The notes beneath the pieces were generated by a model. That model worked only from the letters and a program-made list of their open reading frames with translations, did no database searches and was not told the DNA's origin. From contig JACKDU010000002.1 of the NCBI GenBank assembly GCA_020633335.1, positions 1,054,001 through 1,118,000 on the forward strand: a stretch of DNA of 64,000 nt, in the 5' to 3' direction. The translations under genes were made by a program, and so were the position numbers. Position 1 is the stretch's first letter. Every line of letters begins with the position of its first letter. Below are positions 24,665 through 34,517 of this stretch, piece after piece. Origin of the DNA: Myxococcales bacterium (GTDB lineage Bacteria; Myxococcota_A; Polyangia; Nannocystales; Nannocystaceae).

Positions 24665-27600
24665 ATGCCGGCCGCTGCTGACGAAATGCCCCTGCTCGAG
24701 ATGTTGCAGGTGCTGTCGCGGACACCTGTCACCGAAGCCCAGCTGCGGGCGGTGGTCGCGGTCACCTGTGGTCGATGGTGTGCCGGTCGGGGTGAGGACA
24801 ACGAGGCCCTCCGCCTCCTCGCCCATGCTCTAGAGCTGGTCCCAGACCTCCGGCCGGCGATGCGTTTGCTCTACCGGCTCTACCTCCGGCGGGGCGACGT
24901 CCGGAGCGCGGTCCGCTACCTCGACCAGGAGATCCGGGCGACCCGTCACCCGCGCGAGGCGGCGGCCCTCTACCGCGAGCGCGGCAAGCTCGTCGAGACC
25001 CACTTCGGCGACCGCAACGCCGCCCTCCAGTGCTACCAGGCCGCCCTCAAGGCGACCCCGCGGGACCTCGCGGTCCTCCGCTCGGTCGAGACCATCGCCC
25101 TCCATCAGGGCAACATCTTCAACCTGATCGCCAACCTCGAGCTCCAGCTCGAGGTCCTCCACGATCCGCCGGCCGTCGCCGGCATCCTCCGCGACCTCGC
25201 GCTCCTCGAGAGCCGCCGCGGCGGCGACCTCCGGCTGGCCTCGGACATGCTCGGGACGGCGCTCGAGGAGGTCAACGGCCACCTCAGCGTCGCCCAGGAT
25301 CTCTACCGGGTCGCCGCCCTCGCCAGCGACGTCGAGATGGAGCTGCGGGCGCTCGAGGCCGAGGCCGACGCCCTCGCGCCGGACCGCCGCGGCCACCCCC
25401 TCGCCGAGATCAGCCGGCTCCTCCGGGCCAACCGCGAGCGCTCGGCGGCCCTCCAGCTCCTCGAGGCCGCCGCCCTCAGCCAGCCCCACGTCTACAGCCT
25501 CTGGCGGATGCTCGAGGACCAGGCGATGGCCGCCGCCGCCTACGAGGTCGCGGTCGAGGCCTGCGTCGGTCAGCTCAAGGCGCTCGGCGACGGCGATCCC
25601 CTCCTCCAGGCCGAGCTCTTCTACCGGATCGGCAAGCTGGCGATGATCCGCCTCGACCGGGTCGGCGAGGGCCTGGCGGCGATGCGCAAGGCCCTCCGCC
25701 TCGACCCGCTCCACATCCCGGCGCTCGAGGACGCCGGCCGCTACCTGATCGCCAACGAGTCGTGGGCCCAGCTCCTCGAGTTCCTCCGCGAGCAGGCGGC
25801 CAACGCCGAGGCGACCGGCGCGAGCGCCGAGGAGCGCTCGCAGTCGCTGGTGCGGGCCGGCCAGATCCTCGAGGAGAGCCTCCAGGAGCTCGACGGCGCC
25901 CGCCAGCTCTACGAGGACGCGCTCACCGCCTGCCCGACCTTCCGGCCCGCGAGCGATCGCCTCGAGCGGGTGCTCCACCAGCTCGGCCGCCACACCGCGC
26001 TCCGCGAGCACTACCACGCCGAGCTCGGGCGGACGAGCGACCCGCCGCGCAAGGTCTTCCTCCTCTCGCTCCTCTCGCAGCTCGCCGCCCGCGACCCCGA
26101 TCCCCAGACCGCGATCAAGTACCTGGTCACCCTCCTCAAGGAGGTGCCGGAGCACCTGACCTCGATCCAGCTCCTCGCCCGCCTCCTCGCCCGCGCGCAG
26201 CGACCCCGCGACCTCCTCCAGGTCACCGAGCAGGAGGTCAAGCTCACCCTCAGCGCCGCCCGCCGGGCCAAGCTCCTCCAGCGGGCGGCCGAGCTCGCGC
26301 TCGAGCTCGGCGAGCGCGAGCGGGCCTTCGAGTTCCTCCACGGCGCGCTCGCGGCGATCGACGATCACCAGCCGAGCATCGAGCTCCTCGACCGCCTCCT
26401 CCGCGAGGACGGCGACGACGTCCAGCTCCTCGACCTCCTCCGCCGCCGCCTCGAGCACACCGTCGACCGCGAGCGGCGGGTCGCCCTCCACCTCGAGATC
26501 GCCAACCTCCAGGCGACCCGCCTCGGCGACAAGGAGGCCGCCCTCGCCGAGATCGACACCCTCCTCGACGCCTGGCCCGGCCACCTCCCGGGGCTCCACC
26601 GCGGCGAGCGGCTGGCGGTCGATCAGCGGCGCTGGGGGCTCCTCGTCAAGTTCCTCGAGCAGCACGTCGCCGCCGCCAAGAGCTCGCGCACCCAGGCGCT
26701 CCTCCTCTACCGCGTCGCCCTGATCCGCAGCCGCGAGCTCGGTGAGGACGAGGCGGCGATCACCGATCTTCGGCGGGCCCTCGCGCTCTGGCCGGAGCTC
26801 GGGGTGGCCCGCGCGCTCCTCCTCGATCTCTGCCTCCAGCGCGGCGAGATCGCCCTCCTCCGCGACGTCGCCCTCGACGGCCTCGCCCGCGAGCGGAGCC
26901 CCGGGGAGCGCCGGGCGATCGCCCTCCTCCTCGCCGAGAACACCCCCGAGCCCGAGCTCGCGCTCGCCTACCTCCGGGCGGCCTGCGCCGGCGATCCCGG
27001 CGACGTCTCGGCCCGCCTGCGCCTCGCCCGGGCGTCGCGCGCGAGCGGCGATCTGCGGGGCGCCGCCGAGGCCTTCGAAGGCGCGGCCGCCACCCTCACC
27101 AAGCTCGTCCCGGCCGGCGACGCCCAGCTCCGGGCGATCCAATTCCAGGCCGCCCACGCCCGCGAGGAGGCCGGCGACACCCTCCGGGCCGCCCGCGCCT
27201 ATGCCGAGCTGGTCAAGCAGGTCTCCGACCCGCTCGCCCGCCGCGGCCGCGATCGCCTCGCGGCGATCGGCTCCACCACCTGGGAGCGGAGCCTCGACGC
27301 CCTGACCACCGCCGCCGAGGCGAGTGAGGCGCCCCTCGAGCGGGCCGCGTTCCTCGGCCGGGCCGCCGAGCTCGAGCTCCGCCGCGGCAACCACAAGGCC
27401 GCCCGCGCCCACCTCGAGCGCGCGGTCAAGGAGGCGCCGAGCTACCTGCCGGCGCTCTTCATGCTCGCCCAGGCCTGCGATCAGGAGGACGATCCGCGGG
27501 CGGCGATCGACGCGCTCGAGCGCCTGGCGCACGAGCTCCACGACGCCGGCCCCCGCGCCGACATCCTCTGCCAGGCCGGCCGGCTCGCCCTCACCCGCCC

Positions 27601-29431
27601 GCAGATCGACGAGCCCGGCCCCCTCGCCTGGAAGCTCTTCGGCGAGGCGCTCAAGGCCGCGCCGGCCTCGGAGCTCGCCTTCCGCGGCCTCTGGCTGACC
27701 CTCCAGCGCCACGGCAGCAAGGGCGCGCCGGTCCTCGGGCCGACCCTCGACAAGCGCCTCGAGATCCACGCCCGCACCGGCGGCCTCACGGTCTCCGAGG
27801 TCCGCGCGCTCGGCCGGATCGGCATGGCGGTCGACGGCCCGCGGCGGGCCGCCTCGCTCCTCGAGAAGGCGATCGCCGTCGCCGGCTTCGAGGCCTCGGT
27901 CTACGTCGACCTCGCCCAGGCCTACGCCCACCTCGACCGCTGGGGCGACGCCCTCCAGCAGCTCCAGTCGGCGCTCCGCCTCGAGCCCTCGGCCGAGAAG
28001 CGGGCGGCGCTCCACTTCTTCGCCGGCGAGGCCCAGGAGCGCGCCGGCAACCGCGACTCGGCGATCCACCACTACATCGAGGCGAGCCGCGGCGGCTACT
28101 ACCCCCGCCACGCGCTCACCACCGCCGATCGCCTGGCCTCCGAGATCGGCAGCATCGGCCAGCGGATCGAGGTGCTCCGCCTCCTCGTCGATCGCGGCGA
28201 GCTCGACGAGAAGCTCCGCGGCCTCCGCGAGCTCGCCGAGCTCCACGCGGGCGAGCTCGGCGAGGCCGAGGCGTCGATCGGCTACCTCCGCGAGCTCCTC
28301 CGCCTCGAGCCGACCGACATCGCCGCGATCACCCGCCTCGCCGAGGTCCTCCGCGACTTCGATCGCCACGACGAGGCCTACGCGACCCTGGTCAGCGGGA
28401 TCGCGGCCCACCGCCGGGCGATCGCCCTCCGCGGCCTCCGCAACCGCGACGGCGACTCCGATCCCGCGGCGATCATCGGCCTCCACCAGCTCTTCGACGC
28501 GACCGAGGAGCAGAACGGCGTCTACACCTGCGCGTCGATCCTCGAGATCGTCGATCCGCGCTCGCTCCCCGCCGACCGCGACGCCGACTCGCTCCACCCC
28601 GGCGAGTGGCCGCTGCCGGTCCCCCGCGACGATCTCTTCCCGGCGCTCTGCTCGGGCAAGGACGCGACGATCGCGGCGATGATGCTGATCCGCGAGGGGA
28701 TCTCGTACCTCACCGAGATCCCCGGCGTGCCGCCGCCGCCCGACATCATCCAGAACCGGCGCTCGCTGCCGACGGTCTCGTCGGTCGCCCAGGTGACCAG
28801 CGCCCTCGCCCAGGCCCTCGGGATCACCGAGCCCGACATCTACCTCAACCCCGACGAGCACCGCCGGGTCCACGCCTGGGCGAGCGGCTCGCCGTCGATC
28901 GTCATCGGCAAGAACCTCTCGCACTCGCCGGGGACCGCCGAGTCGCGCGACAAGCTCGGGCGGGCGCTCCTCCGCCTCGCGCTCGGCGGCGACCACGTCG
29001 TCCAGCGGATGCCCAACCCCCAGCTCCTCGGCCTCCTCGCCGGCCTCAGCGAGAGCGTCGGCATCACCCTCGAGCTCCGCCACCCGGTTGATAGCGCGGT
29101 CGCCGAGGCGGTGATCGAGATCCTCTCGACCGGCGCCGCCTCCCTCGAGTTCGGCGAGCACGCCGAGCGCCTCAGCCGCTGCGTCGAGACCTTCGACCCG
29201 ACCCAGCTCCGGGCGGCCTTCGTGATCGCCGAGGACCGGGCCGCGGTCCTCTGCGCCGGCGACCCGCGGATCTCGATCCGCGAGCTCCGGCGCACCGGCG
29301 CCCTGACCTCAGCCCGCGGTCAGGCGCTCCTCACCTACCTCATCTCTGATGATCACCTCTCGCTGCGCCGCTCCCTCGGCTACAGCATCGAGGTCGAGCT
29401 CGACATCGACGACGTCGAGGAGATCCCATGA
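24665..29431 (+). CDS. Giant tetratricopeptide-repeat protein 1 (1588 aa)
   Basis: Very large, almost entirely helical protein made of TPR-like repeats, e.g. GRGEDNEALRLLAHALEL, GDRNAALQCYQAALKATP and GDLRGAAEAFEGAAATL. There is no signal peptide or membrane segment, so it is predicted to be cytoplasmic, a scaffold for multi-protein assembly. The last 300 residues (from about PDIIQNRRSLPTVSSV) form a distinct non-TPR domain that aligns by eye with the end of the next gene: IVIGKNLSHSPG against LRLGINLWLRGD, and LLTYLISDDHLSLRRSLG against LAVFLLSDAFLGLREVAL. Start ATG 24665. The stop overlaps the next ATG by 4 nt. Biological role is unknown; similar giant TPR proteins are widespread in Myxococcota. 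Confidence 0.85.
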   Translation: MPAAADEMPLLEMLQVLSRTPVTEAQLRAVVAVTCGRWCAGRGEDNEALRLLAHALELVPDLRPAMRLLYRLYLRRGDVRSAVRYLDQEIRATRHPREAAALYRERGKLVETHFGDRNAALQCYQAALKATPRDLAVLRSVETIALHQGNIFNLIANLELQLEVLHDPPAVAGILRDLALLESRRGGDLRLASDMLGTALEEVNGHLSVAQDLYRVAALASDVEMELRALEAEADALAPDRRGHPLAEISRLLRANRERSAALQLLEAAALSQPHVYSLWRMLEDQAMAAAAYEVAVEACVGQLKALGDGDPLLQAELFYRIGKLAMIRLDRVGEGLAAMRKALRLDPLHIPALEDAGRYLIANESWAQLLEFLREQAANAEATGASAEERSQSLVRAGQILEESLQELDGARQLYEDALTACPTFRPASDRLERVLHQLGRHTALREHYHAELGRTSDPPRKVFLLSLLSQLAARDPDPQTAIKYLVTLLKEVPEHLTSIQLLARLLARAQRPRDLLQVTEQEVKLTLSAARRAKLLQRAAELALELGERERAFEFLHGALAAIDDHQPSIELLDRLLREDGDDVQLLDLLRRRLEHTVDRERRVALHLEIANLQATRLGDKEAALAEIDTLLDAWPGHLPGLHRGERLAVDQRRWGLLVKFLEQHVAAAKSSRTQALLLYRVALIRSRELGEDEAAITDLRRALALWPELGVARALLLDLCLQRGEIALLRDVALDGLARERSPGERRAIALLLAENTPEPELALAYLRAACAGDPGDVSARLRLARASRASGDLRGAAEAFEGAAATLTKLVPAGDAQLRAIQFQAAHAREEAGDTLRAARAYAELVKQVSDPLARRGRDRLAAIGSTTWERSLDALTTAAEASEAPLERAAFLGRAAELELRRGNHKAARAHLERAVKEAPSYLPALFMLAQACDQEDDPRAAIDALERLAHELHDAGPRADILCQAGRLALTRPQIDEPGPLAWKLFGEALKAAPASELAFRGLWLTLQRHGSKGAPVLGPTLDKRLEIHARTGGLTVSEVRALGRIGMAVDGPRRAASLLEKAIAVAGFEASVYVDLAQAYAHLDRWGDALQQLQSALRLEPSAEKRAALHFFAGEAQERAGNRDSAIHHYIEASRGGYYPRHALTTADRLASEIGSIGQRIEVLRLLVDRGELDEKLRGLRELAELHAGELGEAEASIGYLRELLRLEPTDIAAITRLAEVLRDFDRHDEAYATLVSGIAAHRRAIALRGLRNRDGDSDPAAIIGLHQLFDATEEQNGVYTCASILEIVDPRSLPADRDADSLHPGEWPLPVPRDDLFPALCSGKDATIAAMMLIREGISYLTEIPGVPPPPDIIQNRRSLPTVSSVAQVTSALAQALGITEPDIYLNPDEHRRVHAWASGSPSIVIGKNLSHSPGTAESRDKLGRALLRLALGGDHVVQRMPNPQLLGLLAGLSESVGITLELRHPVDSAVAEAVIEILSTGAASLEFGEHAERLSRCVETFDPTQLRAAFVIAEDRAAVLCAGDPRISIRELRRTGALTSARGQALLTYLISDDHLSLRRSLGYSIEVELDIDDVEEIP

Positions 29432-32400
29432 GCGACCAGCCCATCGTCGACGAGCTCGACCGGCCGATCGACGTCGAGCGCACCCTCGACCAGGCGCCCC
29501 CCCGCGACCCGGACGCCGGCGCGCCGCCGAGCCTCGCCGACCTCCCGCAGGGCCTCTGGCCCCTCCACCTCGCCACCCACCCCCGCCTCCTGAGCGCGGC
29601 CGGCCGCTCGGAGCGCTCGCAGCGGCTCGCCGACTACCTCCTCGCCGAGAGCGGCCACCGCAGCGGCCCGCTCAAGTCGATCCTGGCCGGAGAGGCAGGT
29701 CGGATCCTGATCCAGGAGCTCGGCCAGCAATTCCAGGGGCAGGCGATCATCCGCGACTCCGGCTCCGAGGTCCCCTCGCTGATGATCTCGGCGGCCCGCG
29801 AGCCCTTCTTCGACCTCAGCGCCGCCCTCGAGGAGCTCGCGGCCCAGGCCGGCGACGGCGCGCGGGCGCCGGCCGAGCGGGCCGCCGCCTGGATCGAGCA
29901 CGGCCTCCTCTGCGAGGAGCGGGCCGGCGAGCCCGAGCGGGCGCTCGCCTCCTACCGCGCCGCCCTCGACACGGTCGCCGACCACCCGGTCGCCCGTGAC
30001 CTGGCCGCACAGACAGCCGCGCTCCTCGGGCGCGCTGACGAGGCCCGCGCCCACCTCGCCGCCCTGGCCGCGGCCGCGGCCCCCAGCGGCCCGCTGGCCG
30101 GGGCCTACCGCCTCGAGGAGGCCGCCCTCGCCGACGATCCCGGCGAGCGCCGGACGATCCTCGAGGCCGCGAGCGCCGGCGAAGCGCCGCAGCCGACCGC
30201 CCTCCGCCGCCTCCTCCCGCTGGTCCGCGCCGCCGGCGAGGTCGGCCACCTCTCGAGCCTCTACCGCCGCTACGCGACCGTCGCCGGCGACTCGATCGCC
30301 GCCGGGACCGCGCTCCACCAGGCCCTCACCGCCCTCGGCGAGAGCCCGATCAGCGCCGACGCGACCCTCGCGGCGATCCGCGCCTGGCTCGACCGCCACG
30401 GCGACGACATCGCCGCCTTCCCGCTCCTCGCCGAGATCGTCCGCACGGTCGAGCAGCAGGATCTCAGCGATCCCAGCGCGGTCGACGAGAGCGGCTACGT
30501 CGACCTCCTCGAGCGCCTCTACCCCTTCGTCGACGACCTCCACGAGCAGGCGGTGATCCGCGAGCAGCTCGCGCGCCTCCGCTGGGCGGCGCTCCAGGCC
30601 GAGCGCCCGGATCCGCCGACCGCCGACGACGTCCTGGTCGGCCCGCCGCCCCTCGCCGACGAGGTCGCCCGCCGCTACCAGCAGCTCATCGACGATCTCC
30701 GCTTCTGCCTCGCCCACCAGCCGGAGCAGCGGTGGATCCGCGACACCCTCGGGGCCGCCCTCCGCGACCTCCGCGACGTCGACGCGCTCGTCGATCACCT
30801 CGAGGAGTGGGCGCTGATCCACTCCGCCGGGCCCGGCCGCGCGGCCGTGCTCATGCGCCTCGGCGGGGTCCACGAGGAGCTCCGCCGCGACCTGGCGATG
30901 GCCGCCGAGATCTACGAGCTCGCGGTCGCCGAGGACCCGAGCAACCCGAGCTGCCTGCGGGCGCTCGGCTCGATCTACGAGCGGATGCAGCGCTGGCCGC
31001 AGGCGATCGACACCCTCCAGCGCCAGGCCAAGGCGACCGCCGATCCGCCCGATCGCCTCGCCGCCCTCCGCCGGGTCGCCACCCTCGCCGAGCACGAGAT
31101 CGGCGACATCGACCTGGCGATCGAGACCCTCCGCGAGATCGCCGAGCTCGACGCTGACGACATCCTCTCGCTCTACCAGCTCGCCGCGCTCTGCCGGGCC
31201 CACGAGCGCCACCACGATCTCCTCAGCGCGCTCGAGCTCCTGGTCGATCGCCTCGAGGACAACGCCGCCCGGACCGCGACCCTCTTCGAGATCGGCGACG
31301 CGCAGGAGCGGGCGCTCAGCGACGTCGACGCCGCCCGCATCTCCTACGAGCGCGCGCTCGAGTGCAGCCCCGGCTACTCGCCGGCGCTCCGCGCCCTCGC
31401 CCGGATCTACCGCGATCGCGGCGACTACGAGGCGCTCCTCGGCCTCCACGATCCCAAGGTCGACACGATCACCGACCCCGCGGTCCTCTCGCTCAAGGCG
31501 GCCCGGATCTGCCTCGAGGAGATCTCGGACATGGATCGGGCGATCGAGCACCTCTTCGCCTCCTACGAGCAGAACCCCGACCTCGCGCCGACCCGCGAGC
31601 TCCTGGTCCAGCTCCTCCGCGCCTCGGGCCGGGTCCGCGAGTGCTACGACCTCCTCCGCGCCCAGGATCTGCCGAACGGCGAGGCGCTCCTCGCCGACTA
31701 CAACTACCGCCTCGGCCGCCTCGCCGAGGAGCTCGCCGCCAGCGATCCGACCGACGCGCGCCCGGAGATCGACCGCGACCGCGCGCTCCAGCACTACCGC
31801 GCGGCCCTGGCGATCCAGCCGGATCACGGCCTCGCCTTCGAGCATGCCCGCCGCCTCCTGGTGAGCGCCGGCGACGTCGCCAACCTGATCCGCCTCCTCG
31901 AGGATCAGCTCGGCCACCTCCAGGGCAACGCCCGCGCGAGCCTCCAGATCCAGCTCGCGCGCCTCCACCTCGCCCGCCCCGAGGGCCAGGCGACCGCCCG
32001 CTCCTACTACGAGGGCGCGGTCGAGTCGGCCCCCGACGACGCGATGATCCGCCGGGAGTACGAGAACCTCCTGCGGCAGACCGACGACACCAAGGGGCTG
32101 CCGACGATCCGCCTCGCGCTCGCGCGGATCTCCGAGGACACCCACTACAAGGCGACCCTCCTCGTCGAGTCCGCCGAGGCGCTCCTCACCTCGGGGGCGA
32201 TCGAGGACCGCGAGTTCGCGGCCAACGCGATCCTCGGGGCGCTCCGCGAGGATCCGGGCAACCCCTACGCGGTCCGTCAGCTCGAGGGGCTCCTCTCCGA
32301 TCCGCGCTCGCCGGTGGCGATGACCGACGCCGTCGGCGCCCGGGCGGTCCGCGCCCAGTCCGACTCCGAGCGGGCGATCTTCTACCTCGAGAGCGCCGAG

Positions 32401-34398
32401 CTCCTCGAGCGCGCCGGCGCCGACAACGAGGCCACGCGGGCCTACCGGGCCGCGCTGCGGGCGATGCCCGGGCTCGCGCCGGCGGAGATGGGGCTCACCC
32501 GGATCGCCAGCGGCGGCCAGCGCTCGGAGGCGACGCCGCAGACCAAGGCGGTGTCGATCCACACCCTCATGGCCGACGCCCGCGACGCGGCGGTGCGGGC
32601 CGGCACCAGCGGCGATCCCAAGGACGCGGAGGAGGCGCTCAATCTCCTCGGGCAGATCCTCGGCCGCGATCCCCACTACCGCGACGCCCTCGGCCTCACC
32701 CGCGCGCTGGTCTCCCAGCTCCAGGATCCGACCCCGGCGATCAACCTCCTCAGCACCGTCTTCGGCCGGATCACCGACGGCGCGCTCCGCTACGAGCTCG
32801 GCGTCTTCCTCGGCGAGCAGTCGACCAGCGACGAGGACGCGCTCGCCTACTTCCAGGTCGCCGCCGACGCCCGCGCCGACGGCAAGCAGGCGCTCCGCGG
32901 CCTCCTCCGTCGCCACCAGCGCCTCGGCAACGAGGAGGCGTCGGCCGAGATCATGGAGCGCCTCCTCGCGCTCTACGATCCCGGCGAGCCCTCGGCGATC
33001 GATCTCCGCCTCACCCTCGCCAACTACCTCGCGCGCTCGCCGAGCACCCTCGACCGCGCCCTCGAGCACGCGCGGATCGTCCTCCAGGCCCGCTCCGACG
33101 ACCCGCGCGCGCTCCTCCTGATGGCCGAGCTCCTCGAGCGCTCGCAGCTCCCCTCGGAGGCGGTCGAGATGCTCGAGCGCCTGATCAACCGCGAGCGCGA
33201 CGCCGATCGCCTCCACGAGCTCCACACCCGCCGCGCCCGCCTCCTCGCCGAGCTCCCGGGCCGCGAGGGCGACGCGCTGGCGGCCGCCGAGCGGGCGGCC
33301 GAGCTCAACCCCGGCAACCGGGCGACGATCCTCCTGCTGATCCGCCTCCTCGATCGCACCGGCCAGACCACCCGGGTCTCCGCGTTCCTCGAGCCGATCC
33401 GCAACGCGATGCTCGCCAACATCGGCCGCGGCCAGGTCAGCCCGAACGACCTCAAGCTCCTCGCCGAGGTCGCCCAGGGGACCAACCCGGCGCTCGCCGG
33501 GATGGCCCGCCTCCTCGGCTACGCGATCGAGCCGACCTCGGTGCCGCCGCCCGAGGGCCACATGCAGGCGGCGACCCTCGACGGCCTCCAGCGCCTCCTG
33601 GCGACGCCGACCCTGCGGACCGCCGTCCTCTCGCCGCTCGAGTCGCCGGATCTCAACGACCTCCTGACCTGCATCGAGACCGCGATCGAGCGCTCCTACA
33701 CCGAGTTCACCGGCCTCCGCCCCGAGGACCTGGTGCCGCTGCCGCCGAACGTCGCGGCCTCGACGATCACCCCGCGCCTCGATCGCTGGGGCGCGCTCCT
33801 CGGCTGCAACCCGCTCCTCCTCGGGGCGACGACCACCAACAACGCCTCGGTCCTCTTCGAGGAGGGCTCGGAGTCGTCGCTGCGCCTCGGGATCAACCTC
33901 TGGCTCCGCGGCGACGAGGTCGCCTGGCGGGGCCTCGCCGCCCTCGCGCTCGCCCGCAAGGCGCTCGGCGGCGTGATGGTCCGGGCGCTCACCGCCGAGG
34001 AGCTGGACCTCGCGCTCGCGGCCTCCTTCGAGACCGCCAAGGTCTTCAACGCGATCACCGCGGACCCCGACTCCCGCCGCCTCCGCGAGCTCTCGGCGAT
34101 CTTCGTCAAGCAGCTGGGCCGCCGCCAGCGCAAGACCCTCCTCCGGGTCTGCCACAGCCTCGCCTCCACCAACTTCGAGCCGACGACGACCGCCCGCGGG
34201 ACCCTCGCCTCGGATCTGCGGATGGCGGCGATCCTCTCGGGCGACGTCAGCGGCTGCCTCAGCGCCGCCTGCCTCCTCGACGGCTTCGCCAACGGCTCGC
34301 TCAAGCAGCGGATCTCCTTCAGCCGCAACGCCCAGGAGCTCGCGGTCTTCCTCCTCTCGGACGCCTTCCTCGGGCTCCGCGAGGTCGCGCTGACCTGA
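29428..34398 (+). CDS. Giant tetratricopeptide-repeat protein 2 (1656 aa)
   Basis: Paralogue of the preceding protein, translationally coupled to it through ATGA. TPR-like units fill most of its length (LASYRAALDTVADHPVARDL, MAAEIYELAVAEDPSNPSCL, QHYRAALAIQPDHGLAFEHA), followed by the shared C-terminal domain from about residue 1400. The N-terminal 60 residues (DELDRPIDVERTLDQAPP) are unrelated to its partner and may be a docking tail. No signal peptide or membrane segment is seen. Co-translation of two related giant scaffolds suggests a hetero-oligomer. The gene ends at a T-tailed hairpin (34425-34453) built from a TGTCC palindrome. Confidence 0.85.
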   Translation: MSDQPIVDELDRPIDVERTLDQAPPRDPDAGAPPSLADLPQGLWPLHLATHPRLLSAAGRSERSQRLADYLLAESGHRSGPLKSILAGEAGRILIQELGQQFQGQAIIRDSGSEVPSLMISAAREPFFDLSAALEELAAQAGDGARAPAERAAAWIEHGLLCEERAGEPERALASYRAALDTVADHPVARDLAAQTAALLGRADEARAHLAALAAAAAPSGPLAGAYRLEEAALADDPGERRTILEAASAGEAPQPTALRRLLPLVRAAGEVGHLSSLYRRYATVAGDSIAAGTALHQALTALGESPISADATLAAIRAWLDRHGDDIAAFPLLAEIVRTVEQQDLSDPSAVDESGYVDLLERLYPFVDDLHEQAVIREQLARLRWAALQAERPDPPTADDVLVGPPPLADEVARRYQQLIDDLRFCLAHQPEQRWIRDTLGAALRDLRDVDALVDHLEEWALIHSAGPGRAAVLMRLGGVHEELRRDLAMAAEIYELAVAEDPSNPSCLRALGSIYERMQRWPQAIDTLQRQAKATADPPDRLAALRRVATLAEHEIGDIDLAIETLREIAELDADDILSLYQLAALCRAHERHHDLLSALELLVDRLEDNAARTATLFEIGDAQERALSDVDAARISYERALECSPGYSPALRALARIYRDRGDYEALLGLHDPKVDTITDPAVLSLKAARICLEEISDMDRAIEHLFASYEQNPDLAPTRELLVQLLRASGRVRECYDLLRAQDLPNGEALLADYNYRLGRLAEELAASDPTDARPEIDRDRALQHYRAALAIQPDHGLAFEHARRLLVSAGDVANLIRLLEDQLGHLQGNARASLQIQLARLHLARPEGQATARSYYEGAVESAPDDAMIRREYENLLRQTDDTKGLPTIRLALARISEDTHYKATLLVESAEALLTSGAIEDREFAANAILGALREDPGNPYAVRQLEGLLSDPRSPVAMTDAVGARAVRAQSDSERAIFYLESAELLERAGADNEATRAYRAALRAMPGLAPAEMGLTRIASGGQRSEATPQTKAVSIHTLMADARDAAVRAGTSGDPKDAEEALNLLGQILGRDPHYRDALGLTRALVSQLQDPTPAINLLSTVFGRITDGALRYELGVFLGEQSTSDEDALAYFQVAADARADGKQALRGLLRRHQRLGNEEASAEIMERLLALYDPGEPSAIDLRLTLANYLARSPSTLDRALEHARIVLQARSDDPRALLLMAELLERSQLPSEAVEMLERLINRERDADRLHELHTRRARLLAELPGREGDALAAAERAAELNPGNRATILLLIRLLDRTGQTTRVSAFLEPIRNAMLANIGRGQVSPNDLKLLAEVAQGTNPALAGMARLLGYAIEPTSVPPPEGHMQAATLDGLQRLLATPTLRTAVLSPLESPDLNDLLTCIETAIERSYTEFTGLRPEDLVPLPPNVAASTITPRLDRWGALLGCNPLLLGATTTNNASVLFEEGSESSLRLGINLWLRGDEVAWRGLAALALARKALGGVMVRALTAEELDLALAASFETAKVFNAITADPDSRRLRELSAIFVKQLGRRQRKTLLRVCHSLASTNFEPTTTARGTLASDLRMAAILSGDVSGCLSAACLLDGFANGSLKQRISFSRNAQELAVFLLSDAFLGLREVALT

Positions 34399-34424
34399 GC
34401 GCCGCCGCCGCCCCCCGGCGAGTG

Positions 34425-34453
34425 ACGACATGTCCATTCGGACATGTCGTTTT
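34425..34453 (+). terminator. Plus-strand terminator made of a TGTCC palindrome
   Basis: Perfect 11-bp arms ACGACATGTCC (34425-34435) and GGACATGTCGT (34440-34450) around ATTC, running straight into TTTT (34450-34453). It stands 26 nt after the giant TPR stop and fits an intrinsic terminator whose core is an exact copy of the dispersed palindrome. Confidence 0.85.
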
Positions 34454-34461
34454 CACATGAC

Positions 34462-34491
34462 AAAAGGGGCATGTCCGTCTAGACATGCCCC
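34462..34491 (-). terminator. Minus-strand terminator made of a TGTCC palindrome
   Basis: Arms GGGGCATGTC (34466-34475) and GACATGCCCC (34482-34491), loop CGTCTA, with TTTT following on the minus strand (34465-34462). It serves the convergent four-gene operon ending at 34518. Together with the preceding element it makes back-to-back terminators. Confidence 0.85.
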
Positions 34492-34517
34492 CCGGAGCGG
34501 CCAGCCGAGGCCGCGCG

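Noticed and set aside
24830..34437. Minus-strand open frames of 1443 and 1685 codons opposite the giant TPR genes
   Set aside because: They are low-complexity Glu/Leu/Ala/Arg translations in the antisense frame of clear TPR repeats.
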